From Bacteroidales bacterium (lineage in GTDB: Bacteria; Bacteroidota; Bacteroidia; Bacteroidales; FEN-979), in NCBI GenBank assembly GCA_030681475.1, contig JAUXWT010000029.1, positions 1 to 56,452 of the forward strand: DNA of 56,452 nucleotides, given 5' to 3'. The translations under genes were made by a program, and so were the position numbers. Each line of letters begins with the position of its first letter. The first letter of the stretch is position 1. Positions 33,725 to 42,297 of the stretch are shown piece after piece. The notes beneath the pieces are model-generated. The model made no database searches, was not told where the DNA came from, and saw only the letters and a program-made list of their open reading frames with translations.

Positions 33725-36611
33725 GCGCCTCCAGCCAGTTCCCCCCCGTATTCATATCCACCAATACCGGAACATCCAGGGGAATCGCGTTTTGCATACC
33801 CCGCATGATCACAGGTTTGAGCGTTTCAGTTTCATCTTTATGCACATCAAACACCAATTCATCGTGAACCTGGAGTATCATCCGCGATTTCAGTTGCAGC
33901 CGTTCCATTTCGTTGAAAATATCGATCATCGCGATCTTGATCATATCGGCGGCAGTTCCCTGGATGGGTGCGTTGATGGCATTACGCTCGGCAAAACTGC
34001 GGATGGTGGCATTACCAGAATTGATATCGCGCAGATAGCGGCGACGTTTCATCATGGTTTCCACATAGCCAAGCTGTCGGGCCGATTCAATGGTAGCGTC
34101 CATGTATGACTTGATACCCGGATATTTCAAAAAGTACTGATGAATAATTTCAGCAGCCTCTTTTCGCGCAATATTAAGCCGTTCGGATAACCCGAACGCC
34201 GAAATTCCATAGATAATCCCGAAGTTGACCATTTTGGCATTGCGCCGCATCTCCAGGGTCACTTCGCTCAGTGGAATTCCGTAAACTTTGGCTGCCGTGG
34301 CTGCATGGATATCAAGGCCCTGGTTGAAATCCTCGATCATCCCCGCATCCCGGCTCAGGTGGGCAATAATGCGAAGTTCGATCTGTGAATAGTCGGCAGA
34401 TAACAGCACATAGTTGTCATTACGTGGTACAAATGCCTTCCTGATCTCGCGTCCCTTTTCAGTCCTGATCGGAATATTCTGAAGGTTCGGGTTGTTTGAG
34501 CTTAAACGGCCGGTTGCGGCTACCGCCTGGTTGTAAGAGGTATGAACCCGGCCATCGCGGGGGTTGATCAGTGTGGGAAGGACATCAACATAGGTTGACT
34601 TTAGCTTGGTCAGCGACCTGTATTCCAGGATTTTGTTTACGATGGGATTTTTTTGCGCCAGTTTCGACAGTACATCTTCACTGGTGCTGTATTGCTTTGT
34701 TTTAGTTTGTTTCGGGTTTTCAACGATCCTCAATTTATCAAACAGGATTTCGCCAAGTTGTTTTGGAGATGAAACATTGAATTTGATACCGGCATCTTCG
34801 TGAATGGAGGATTCAAGGATCCTGATCTCTTTTTCGAGATCGGCAGAATAATCGTTCAGGGTCAACGGATCAATCCTTACACCCTCGGCCTCCATGGAGG
34901 CAAGTACCGGGATCAGGGGCGCCTCGATCTTGTCAAACAGTTCAAGGGTGTCGGTTTCCCGGAGCAGGGGCTCAAAAACCTGCTTTAGCCGGAAGGTCAC
35001 ATCTGCATCTTCAGCGGCATATTCCTTTATGGTTTCAATATCCACCGAACGCATGCTGAGCTGGTCCTGGCCTTTTTTCCCGATGAGTTCTTCGATAGCT
35101 ACCGGTTTGTAATTCAGGTACGTTTCAGCGAGCAGGTCCATGCCGTGCCGCATGTCGGGCTGGATGAGATAATGCGCCAGCATGGTGTCGAACAGCGGCC
35201 CTTTCACCACGACATCATACCATTTCAGGATCGAAATATCAAATTTCAGGTTCTGGCCGATCTTTCGGATCTTCTGATTTTCCAACACCGGTTTAAAGGC
35301 AGCAACGATGGCCAGCGCGTCATCGTAGATTTCCGGTAGCGGAACGTAATATGCTTTATAAGGTTGCCATGAAAAGGAAATTCCGACGAGTTCCGCGGTA
35401 TTGGGGTTGACGCCGGTTGTCTCGGTATCGAAACAAAAAGATTCTTGTTTTTCTAGGTTCGCAATAAGGCTGGCCAGTGTTTCAGGAGAATCAACGAGAT
35501 GATATTTGTGAGGCGTTGTTGCAATGGTACTTAATTCGTCACCCGTCATTTGTAACTCGTCATTCCGACTCTCCCGACCTGCACCAAAGGAATCCGGCGC
35601 TCCCGAAAACAGGTCAGTTACCCCTGCCTGACTGCCTGCTTTACTTCGACTGCCGACTGTTGACTGCTGACTGCTGACTGTAGCCTGTCGACTGCTGACT
35701 TTAGTATCTTCTTCCGGTTTCAACGATAAAAACACAGACAGTCGTTGTGCAAAAGTCCTGAACTCCAGTTCATCAAAGAGCTTTTTAAGCCGGGCTTCAT
35801 CAGGACGATCCATGATCAGTTTGGTTTCGTCGAATTCGATGGGGACATCCAGGATGATCGTGGCCAGTTTTTTCGACATCATGGCCTGATCCTTAAATTC
35901 GATAACCTTCTGCCGGAGTTTTTCATTGCTTATCTTATCTGCATTGGCGATGAGGTTCTCCACGGAATCAAATTCGGCGAGCAGTTTTTTTGCGGTCACC
36001 TCTCCAACCCCGGGGATTCCCGGAATGTTATCGGATGCATCGCCCCACAAACCAAGCATGTCAATGACCTGTTCGGGACGCCTGATGCTGAATTTTTCAC
36101 ATACCTCCTTTACGCCCATGATTTCAATATCACTTCCGAATTTTCCGGGTTTGTAAATGAAGATCCGGTCACTTACCAGTTGTCCGAAATCTTTATCCGG
36201 AGTCATCATGTAGGTCTCGAATCCATGTTTTTCGGCTTTTTTCGCCAGAGTGCCAATCACATCATCGGCCTCGTAACCAGCTACATACAAGGTTGGAATG
36301 TTAAAACCTTCAATAAGTTCGTGAATGTATGGAATGGAATTGACAATATCCTCAGGGGTCTCCTGGCGGTTGGCTTTATAAGCTTCAAAACCTGCCTCCC
36401 GAATTGTGGGGGCCATGGTATCGAATGCCACGCCAACATGAGTCGGTTTTTCCTTTTTAAGCAGATCAAGAAGCACATTGGCAAACCCGAAGATGGCGGA
36501 GGTGTTCACCCCTTTGGAACTCATCCTTGGATTTTTATTGAAGGCGAAATAGGCCCGGTAGATCAGGGCCATGGCATCGAGAAGAAATAGTTTCTTTGTT
36601 GGTTGCACCAT
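33720..36611 (-). CDS. polA: DNA polymerase I
   Basis: A 963-residue PolA. The N-terminal 5'-nuclease domain (1-300) shows FLLDAMALIYRAYFA, GYEADDVIGTLA and DASDNIPGIPGVGEVTAKKL. The 3'-5' exonuclease domain appears intact (FCFDTETTGVNP, IGQNLKFDISIL, YAAEDADVTFRL), and the polymerase domain carries motif A (LLSADYSQIELRIIAHLSRD), the O-helix (RRNAKMVNFGIIYGISAFG) and motif C (QVHDELVFDV). Between nuclease and exonuclease domains (residues about 303-358) sits a low-complexity insertion encoded by 7-bp repeats and other repeat text (VSSRQATVSSQQSTVGSRSK; RESRNDELQMTGDEL). Function: DNA repair and Okazaki fragment maturation in the cytoplasm. Confidence 0.97.
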   Translation of the reverse strand: MVQPTKKLFLLDAMALIYRAYFAFNKNPRMSSKGVNTSAIFGFANVLLDLLKKEKPTHVGVAFDTMAPTIREAGFEAYKANRQETPEDIVNSIPYIHELIEGFNIPTLYVAGYEADDVIGTLAKKAEKHGFETYMMTPDKDFGQLVSDRIFIYKPGKFGSDIEIMGVKEVCEKFSIRRPEQVIDMLGLWGDASDNIPGIPGVGEVTAKKLLAEFDSVENLIANADKISNEKLRQKVIEFKDQAMMSKKLATIILDVPIEFDETKLIMDRPDEARLKKLFDELEFRTFAQRLSVFLSLKPEEDTKVSSRQATVSSQQSTVGSRSKAGSQAGVTDLFSGAPDSFGAGRESRNDELQMTGDELSTIATTPHKYHLVDSPETLASLIANLEKQESFCFDTETTGVNPNTAELVGISFSWQPYKAYYVPLPEIYDDALAIVAAFKPVLENQKIRKIGQNLKFDISILKWYDVVVKGPLFDTMLAHYLIQPDMRHGMDLLAETYLNYKPVAIEELIGKKGQDQLSMRSVDIETIKEYAAEDADVTFRLKQVFEPLLRETDTLELFDKIEAPLIPVLASMEAEGVRIDPLTLNDYSADLEKEIRILESSIHEDAGIKFNVSSPKQLGEILFDKLRIVENPKQTKTKQYSTSEDVLSKLAQKNPIVNKILEYRSLTKLKSTYVDVLPTLINPRDGRVHTSYNQAVAATGRLSSNNPNLQNIPIRTEKGREIRKAFVPRNDNYVLLSADYSQIELRIIAHLSRDAGMIEDFNQGLDIHAATAAKVYGIPLSEVTLEMRRNAKMVNFGIIYGISAFGLSERLNIARKEAAEIIHQYFLKYPGIKSYMDATIESARQLGYVETMMKRRRYLRDINSGNATIRSFAERNAINAPIQGTAADMIKIAMIDIFNEMERLQLKSRMILQVHDELVFDVHKDETETLKPVIMRGMQNAIPLDVPVLVDMNTGGNWLEAH
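35536..35702. repeat. Repeat-derived insertion inside polA
   Basis: At 35647-35702 there are eight units of a 7-bp repeat (consensus TGACTGC; variants CGACTGC, TGACTGT, AGCCTGT). At 35536-35568 lies CGTCACCCGTCATTTGTAAC plus TCGTCATTCCGA, a copy of the 'CATTCGTCATT' text repeat also seen at 56101-56140. Both are translated in frame within the linker of PolA. Confidence 0.8.
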
Positions 36612-36708
36612 ATATTGTACTGATTTTTTGTAAATTTACGGGTGCATAAAATTAGGGTAATTTTTTTGTATATCAACGTTGAATGTATAATTGAAAAAAC
36701 TGAAAACC

Positions 36709-37224
36709 ATGAGATTCTATCGTATTAAAAAGGGAAATCACTACGCTTCCATCAGTATCTTTGAAAGGATCGGAGCTATCGGGTGGAAGATCAACACTTT
36801 GTCGCTGCGCTTCGTGTTTCGCAAGGAGTGCTGGTGGGCTCCTCCCCGCAACCAGGATGATTACGACCTCAACAAGCTGGCCGGGATTGGCTTTGGCACG
36901 AATCATCACAATAACTCGGTGCGTCTTGCATGGGTACCCGATTTTGTGAACGAGGGCATGATAAATCTTTACGGGTACACCTATGATGAAAAGAAGGAGG
37001 ATCCCAGGGCCACTTCGGTATTCATCAAATCGGTGCATGTTCAGGATACCATTACCGGCAAGATCGAATGCAAGGACAATGGTTATTTCATCACCGTGAA
37101 TGATGTAACTGTCAGAATGGACAACATCAATCGCGACCCGAACCTTTGTTTCAAACTGTTTCCCTATCTCGGGGGGAACAATACGGCGCCTCACGACATG
37201 ACGATCGAGCTCGAAATGAGTTGA
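36709..37224 (+). CDS. Conserved-looking protein of unknown function
   Basis: A 171-residue cytoplasmic protein from ATG 36709 (MRFYRIKKGNHYASISIFER); a TTG at 36691 would add six residues. It is rich in beta strands and aromatic residues (FRKECWWAPPRNQDDYDLNK, GTNHHNNSVRLAWVPDFVN, LYGYTYDEKKEDPRATSVF) and ends YLGGNNTAPHDMTIELEMS. There is no signal peptide or membrane segment. I recognise the overall look of a small beta-sandwich protein found in Bacteroidota but cannot name a family. It is divergent from polA and precedes phoH by about 100 bases. Confidence 0.65.
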   Translation: MRFYRIKKGNHYASISIFERIGAIGWKINTLSLRFVFRKECWWAPPRNQDDYDLNKLAGIGFGTNHHNNSVRLAWVPDFVNEGMINLYGYTYDEKKEDPRATSVFIKSVHVQDTITGKIECKDNGYFITVNDVTVRMDNINRDPNLCFKLFPYLGGNNTAPHDMTIELEMS

Positions 37225-37330
37225 TGAATTGACAAAGTTACTTTAACAACGCACTGTTTATATCTTTCCTGCAAGGGTTACATGATGCGGCTATTCTTCC
37301 CTTACTTTTGGGTGCACTAAATCCTCCCCA

Positions 37331-38668
37331 ATGCTGAAAAAAACGATTAAAACGAAGAAGATCTTCGTACTCGACACCTCTGTAATCCTCTACAACCACA
37401 GTGCCATCCGCAGCTTTGAAGACAACGATGTAGCCATCCCGATCACTGTACTGGAGGAGCTCGACAATTTTAAAAAAGGCAACGACACCATCAACTTCGA
37501 AGCCCGTGAATTTATCCGGATCATCGACAAGTTGTCGAATAAAGCCACCTTGACCAAATGGATCTCCCTGAAGATGCCCAAGGGAGGCAAGTTCAAGGTG
37601 GTGATGAATGAACAGAGCGAACTCGATGCCGTTAAGGTGTTTGGAGAAAACAAACCCGACCACCGCATCCTGAATGCCGCGCTGGTGATGATGGCGGAAA
37701 ACCCCGAGAAAAAGGTCATCCTTGTTTCAAAAGATGTGAACCTGCGCCTGAAGGCCAAATCGCTCAACATCTCCGCAGAGGATTTTGAAACGGGCAAGAT
37801 CAAGGATGTGGAGGGATTATACTCGGGAAAAACCATGATCGAGGGAATTGATAAAACGATCATCGACATCATTTACGAGGCAGGTTGGTGTCTGCCGGAG
37901 GATGTTGGAATAAAGAATCCAATCCCGAACAACTATTTCATTCTCAAGAACGGAAAAAGTTCTGTGCTGGCTTTTTATAACCCGCTGACAGAAAGAATTG
38001 AAAAGATCGAAAAAAGGGGATGCTACAAAATAAATCCGCGCAATGCCGAACAGGTGTTTGCCCTTCATGCGATCTTAAACCCCAATGTAAAACTGGTTAC
38101 GATGCAGGGCATTGCCGGAACCGGTAAAACACTGCTCGCGTTGGCCGGTGCGCTTGAGCAAAAGCGTAACTTCAAACAGATCTACCTGGCCAGGCCAATC
38201 GTACCACTGAGCAACAAGGACCTTGGCTTCCTTCCGGGGGATATCAAATCGAAACTTGACCCCTATATGCAGCCGCTGTGGGATAACCTGAAGTTCATCC
38301 AGAGCCAGTATAGTGAAAAGGACAAGGAGTACAAAGTTCTCTCCGACGCGGTGGAAAATGACAAACTGGTGATCACCCCATTGGCTTACATCAGGGGGCG
38401 AAGCATATCAAATGTGTGCTTCATTGTGGATGAGGCTCAGAACCTGACTCCGCACGAAATAAAGACCATCATCACCCGGGCCGGGGAAAATACAAAGATC
38501 ATTTTCACCGGGGATATATACCAAATTGACACGCCCTATCTCGATGCACAGTCCAATGGCCTCTCCACCCTGATCGACAAGGTGAAAAAACATGATATTT
38601 ATGCGCATATCCGGTTGGAAAAAGGGGAGCGGTCGGAGCTGGCTAACCTGGCGAATGAATTGCTGTAA
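37331..38668 (+). CDS. PIN-domain/PhoH-family ATPase
   Basis: A 445-residue cytoplasmic protein (PhoH2 architecture). The N-terminal PIN domain (about 8-150) has the acidic RNase residues in KIFVLDTSVILYNH, ITVLEELDNFK and VILVSKDVNLRLKAK. The PhoH ATPase domain (about 240-445) carries Walker A (MQGIAGTGKTLLALAGAL) and Walker B (CFIVDEAQNLTPHE), with IIFTGDIYQIDTPYLD as the sensor region. PIN-PhoH proteins are described as ATP-dependent RNA helicase/nucleases linked to stress. It ends 4 bases before the stop of the converging archaemetzincin gene. Confidence 0.92.
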   Translation: MLKKTIKTKKIFVLDTSVILYNHSAIRSFEDNDVAIPITVLEELDNFKKGNDTINFEAREFIRIIDKLSNKATLTKWISLKMPKGGKFKVVMNEQSELDAVKVFGENKPDHRILNAALVMMAENPEKKVILVSKDVNLRLKAKSLNISAEDFETGKIKDVEGLYSGKTMIEGIDKTIIDIIYEAGWCLPEDVGIKNPIPNNYFILKNGKSSVLAFYNPLTERIEKIEKRGCYKINPRNAEQVFALHAILNPNVKLVTMQGIAGTGKTLLALAGALEQKRNFKQIYLARPIVPLSNKDLGFLPGDIKSKLDPYMQPLWDNLKFIQSQYSEKDKEYKVLSDAVENDKLVITPLAYIRGRSISNVCFIVDEAQNLTPHEIKTIITRAGENTKIIFTGDIYQIDTPYLDAQSNGLSTLIDKVKKHDIYAHIRLEKGERSELANLANELL

Positions 38669-38672
38669 GAAG

Positions 38673-39233
38673 CTAATTTGAGGGCATGTTTGTTAATTCC
38701 GTCGAAGATCCCAGTGTTTCCCGGCATCGGAAGCAAAGATGGGCGCTTTTCTGATCAATGTCTTCGACGTAGGTGCTGGATCTCATTACACAGTCCGGAA
38801 CATGGCAATGGATCAGGCCGAAGGTGTGCCCAAGTTCGTGAATTACCTCTTTTCTGAAACGGTCCAGCAGCAGTTGTTCATCCTTCTTCATGCCGTAACG
38901 CTCATTGTTGAACCTGTAGAGGGATGCTATTCCCGTCCGTCCGTTTAAATAGGCCTGGCCAAAAATATAGGTCAGGATGGGGATCGAAATATCCACACTG
39001 AACAACCCAAGGGTTTTCAGCGAACCGGCAGAGAATTGCGAATCCACAACCTTCAGCAAAGCATTTCCATTGTACTGCCGCCTGACAGGATCATGGAATT
39101 CACTCAGATCAAGATGTCCGTCCCTGATCCTTACCGGTAAAAGATATTCACGGCCGACATCATCTGCGATCTTCTTCAGAAAATCATTTTCAAAATATCC
39201 AAAAGGTATTAATATTATGCTCGGTTGGTTCAT
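38673..39233 (-). CDS. Archaemetzincin-family zinc metalloprotease
   Basis: A 186-residue archaemetzincin. The diagnostic zinc site is HELGHTFGLIHCHVPDCVM (three His in HExxHxxGxxH, followed by the family's CX4CVM), and a further pair CFRC near the C-terminus completes the four-Cys second zinc site. There is no signal peptide, so the enzyme is cytoplasmic, which is usual for the family (aminopeptidase-like in human AMZ proteins). It lies just downstream of the sigma-54 regulator operon on the same strand (42-base gap), so co-transcription is possible. Confidence 0.88.
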   Translation of the reverse strand: MNQPSIILIPFGYFENDFLKKIADDVGREYLLPVRIRDGHLDLSEFHDPVRRQYNGNALLKVVDSQFSAGSLKTLGLFSVDISIPILTYIFGQAYLNGRTGIASLYRFNNERYGMKKDEQLLLDRFRKEVIHELGHTFGLIHCHVPDCVMRSSTYVEDIDQKSAHLCFRCRETLGSSTELTNMPSN

Positions 39234-39275
39234 TCAGGAGGACTTAATTGGATTGATGCAGATCTGATTGGATCG

Positions 39276-40616
39276 TTAACCTGAAGGTTTCAATCCGTAT
39301 TTCTTGATCTTCTTGTACAGGGTCACCCTGTCCACCTGCAGCGCTTTTGCCGACCGGGAAATGTTCCATCGGTATTTATTGAGAATCTGGTTGACATGAA
39401 TTTTTTCATGGTCATCGAGACTTTCAACAGTACTGTCGATCAGATCTTTACCAAGGGGGAGATCTTTCAGCCTGACCTCCTTCCCGTTGCCGATGACAAT
39501 TGCCCGCTCGATCATGTTCTCAAGCTCGCGGACATTTCCCGGGAAATCAAACTCCTCCAGTCTTTTCAAGGCAGCAGTATCAATCGTTATTTGAGGCCGG
39601 TTCATCGTAGTACAATACTTTTTAATGAAATAATCCACAAGAAGGGGAATATCTTCAATTCTTTCACGCAAAGGCGGAATATGAATATTCACCACGTTCA
39701 ACCGGTAATACAGATCTTCACGGAAAGTACCCTTCTCCACCATGCTTTTCAAATCCCTGTTAGTGGCGCAAATGACCCTGAAATCTGACCTGATCTCTTT
39801 ATTCCCGCCCACCCGGATGAAATTTTTGGATTCCAGTACCCGTAACAATTCTACCTGCATTTTTGAAGAAATAGTTGCAATTTCATCAAGAAAAATGGTA
39901 CCGCCGTCGGCCATTTCAAACCGCCCTTTCCGGTTATACATGGCTCCGGTAAACGCCCCTTTTTCGTGTCCGAAGAGTTCACTCTCCAGCAAGCTCTCAG
40001 TCAGGGCGCCACAATGCACGCTGACAAGGGGAAAGAACTTGCGCTGTGAATTGGAATGAATCGCTTTGGCAATGAGCTCTTTACCTGTTCCGCTCTCCCC
40101 TGTAATGATTACTGAAGAATCGGACTGTGCGACATGTTCAACCTGTTTCAGCACCTTCATCATCGGCTTGCTTTTCCCGATAAGATCTTCCACGTTTTCC
40201 AGGGCGATGACCTTGTTCCTCAATACATCATTCTCTTCGGCAAGGAAAATTTGTTTTGTGGCATTCCTTATCAGGTGTGAAAGGTCATCCGGATCAAAGG
40301 GCTTGGTAATATAGTCGAACGCTCCGTCTTTTAAAGCCTGTACCGCAGTATCCACGGTCGCGAAGGCGGTCATCATGATCACGACCGCATCTTTATTCAG
40401 GGATTTTATCCTTCGCAGCATTTCAAGTCCGTCCATCCCGGGCATTTTTATATCAGCCAGGATGATGTCAAAATCACCGGAATCAAGCATTGAAAGTGTT
40501 TTCTTTGCATTTTCGGCACACTCAACACGGTAACCATCTTCAATAAACCAGTTGGACAAGGAATCTCTTACGGATTCTTCATCATCAACGATCAATAATG
40601 AAATCTGTCTTGACAT
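39276..40616 (-). CDS. Sigma-54-dependent response regulator (NtrC/AtoC type)
   Basis: A 446-residue regulator with three domains. The receiver domain is residues 1-120, phospho-acceptor Asp55 in IILADIKMPG. The AAA+ domain is about 145-380, with Walker A VIITGESGTGKELIAKA, the sigma-54 contact loop HEKGAFTGAMYNRKGRFE and Walker B GGTIFLDEI. A Fis-type helix-turn-helix closes the protein (NISRSAKALQVDRVTLYKKI). It activates sigma-54 promoters when phosphorylated. It starts two bases after the stop of the upstream histidine kinase, so the kinases are its probable partners. It is the last gene of the seven-gene redox/sensor operon. Confidence 0.93.
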   Translation of the reverse strand: MSRQISLLIVDDEESVRDSLSNWFIEDGYRVECAENAKKTLSMLDSGDFDIILADIKMPGMDGLEMLRRIKSLNKDAVVIMMTAFATVDTAVQALKDGAFDYITKPFDPDDLSHLIRNATKQIFLAEENDVLRNKVIALENVEDLIGKSKPMMKVLKQVEHVAQSDSSVIITGESGTGKELIAKAIHSNSQRKFFPLVSVHCGALTESLLESELFGHEKGAFTGAMYNRKGRFEMADGGTIFLDEIATISSKMQVELLRVLESKNFIRVGGNKEIRSDFRVICATNRDLKSMVEKGTFREDLYYRLNVVNIHIPPLRERIEDIPLLVDYFIKKYCTTMNRPQITIDTAALKRLEEFDFPGNVRELENMIERAIVIGNGKEVRLKDLPLGKDLIDSTVESLDDHEKIHVNQILNKYRWNISRSAKALQVDRVTLYKKIKKYGLKPSG

Positions 40617-40617
40617 T

Positions 40618-42297
40618 TTATTCTCCTTTTATCCTTTTCAGGGGTAATTTGATGGAGAGGGTCGTTCCCTTTCCGGGCACTGATCTGACTTCCACGGAAC
40701 CTTTGTGGCTTTGAATAATTCCGTGAACAATTGCGAGTCCCAGGCCAATTCCGCTTACATTTTGTTTTGTTGAAAAGAATGGTTCAAAAACATGCGGCAT
40801 GTCGTTCGATGCAATTCCTGAGCCATTGTCGGTAATTTCCAGTTGAATGGTTTGATCATCCGGATTCCATGTATTCATGATGATCTCCCCGTTTTCAGAA
40901 ACAGCCTCGTATGCATTTACCAGTATGGCCACACAAGCTTGTTTAATCTGGTTCGGACAGCAATAGACCAGATCAGAACCGGCAGAAAAATTCTTCAAAA
41001 AAATAATTCCTGAGATGATGATCGAATGGGACATCAGAATATATGTTTCGTGTAAAATTTCATGCAGGTGACATTCCTCAAAGTCAGCCTGGTCCTTTCG
41101 TGAAAAATCCAGCAATCCTTTGACAATATCTCCGCACCGCTTGGTTTCGGTTTCAATGAGCTTTAAATGTTTCAGGATTGTATCCTTTTTTGCGGGATCC
41201 CACCCTTCCTGTGTCAGTTGTTTATGTACCAGTTTTGTATAGATCAAAATGCCGGACAACGGGTTGTTGATTTCGTGGGCCACGGATAATGAAAGTTTCC
41301 CAAGGGATGCTATCTTTTCAATATGGATCAGTTCGTTCTGGACTTTTCCAAGTTCTTCCGACTTTTTCTGAACCTTGAATTCCAATTGTTGTGACCAGTT
41401 GTGCAACTCTTCGTTTGCTGACTGAAGTTTATCAAGCATGTTGTTGAATGCCTGGGAGACCATCCGCAGGTCGTCAAGCTGGCCGGGGGTAATTGCCAAC
41501 CTTGTACTCGTGTCTCCGCCGGCAACGGCTTCACTCGCCTCTATGATTGCTGTCAATGGTTTCTTTACTTTTATCCTTGTAAAGAAGATTATTAATACCA
41601 GCAATAAAAGTGTCGAAAATGATGCCAGGATGTACGATTTTTCGAGACCTGCATCCAGTTGTTCCAAGGGGATTTTTATCACAAAATAGCCCAGGACATC
41701 TTCACTGGCCGGGTGTGCGTGACAGGAACTTTGATAACATGATGGTTCATTTATTATTGGAGACCTTATCAGGAGGTGCCTGCAGTTGTCGCGCTTTTTG
41801 TTCATTTTACATTCATTGTTGACATCCACGATCCTGAAGCCTTTTTCTTTCCTGGGAAACAATACGTTTAGATTTGTATGACAATCTTTACAATTGGGAT
41901 TGTTATGGCCGGCAGAATCTGCAGAAAAGGAGGTATAAACAAGATTGTCTTCACTGTCATAGATGTTTACATCCTTGATGTTGGGCATTTTATTAATGAT
42001 ATTGAGCATCTTCTGCAGAGCCATATTATCATTTTCAAGCATTGACCGGTACAATGCTCCTTCCACCAGTAAACCAACGTTGTTTCCGGTCTGCCTGATA
42101 GAACTTTTCATATATTCTTCGTTGATCGATTTAAAAATGATCCCAAACGATACAAAAAGGAAAACTGCCAGGATGGTTATGATATAGACCACCTGGCCGT
42201 AAATGGAAGACCGGAACTTATGAATCCTTGCGGTTAATGAGTTCTCCGCCAGGACTTTAGGGGATGGTTTCTTCAATAACTTTATCATGTGTTTCAT
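40618..42297 (-). CDS. Histidine kinase with periplasmic heme-c-type sensor (copy 2)
   Basis: A 559-residue membrane sensor. After a first helix (VVYIITILAVFLFVSFGIIF, about 35-55) the periplasmic domain contains HNNPNCKDCHTN (CX2CH) and PSCYQSSCHAH (CX4CH), two likely covalent heme-c sites, plus CKMNKKRDNCRH between them. The second helix is ILASFSTLLLLVLIIFFT (about 222-240). HAMP, a coiled coil, the H-box SVAHEINNPLSGILIYTKL, and ATPase boxes QACVAILVNAYEA, EITDNGSGI and GIGLGLAIVHGI follow. It is a paralogue of the gene upstream with the same architecture and overlaps its 3' end by up to 41 bases; an alternative start at 42288 would shorten this. The signal sensed may be redox state or a gas ligand (inference). 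Confidence 0.9.
   Translation of the reverse strand: MKHMIKLLKKPSPKVLAENSLTARIHKFRSSIYGQVVYIITILAVFLFVSFGIIFKSINEEYMKSSIRQTGNNVGLLVEGALYRSMLENDNMALQKMLNIINKMPNIKDVNIYDSEDNLVYTSFSADSAGHNNPNCKDCHTNLNVLFPRKEKGFRIVDVNNECKMNKKRDNCRHLLIRSPIINEPSCYQSSCHAHPASEDVLGYFVIKIPLEQLDAGLEKSYILASFSTLLLLVLIIFFTRIKVKKPLTAIIEASEAVAGGDTSTRLAITPGQLDDLRMVSQAFNNMLDKLQSANEELHNWSQQLEFKVQKKSEELGKVQNELIHIEKIASLGKLSLSVAHEINNPLSGILIYTKLVHKQLTQEGWDPAKKDTILKHLKLIETETKRCGDIVKGLLDFSRKDQADFEECHLHEILHETYILMSHSIIISGIIFLKNFSAGSDLVYCCPNQIKQACVAILVNAYEAVSENGEIIMNTWNPDDQTIQLEITDNGSGIASNDMPHVFEPFFSTKQNVSGIGLGLAIVHGIIQSHKGSVEVRSVPGKGTTLSIKLPLKRIKGE

Noticed and set aside
35745-36590. Long plus-strand frame (281 codons) opposite polA
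   Set aside because: Antisense of the conserved 5'-nuclease domain; composition follows the polA codon pattern.
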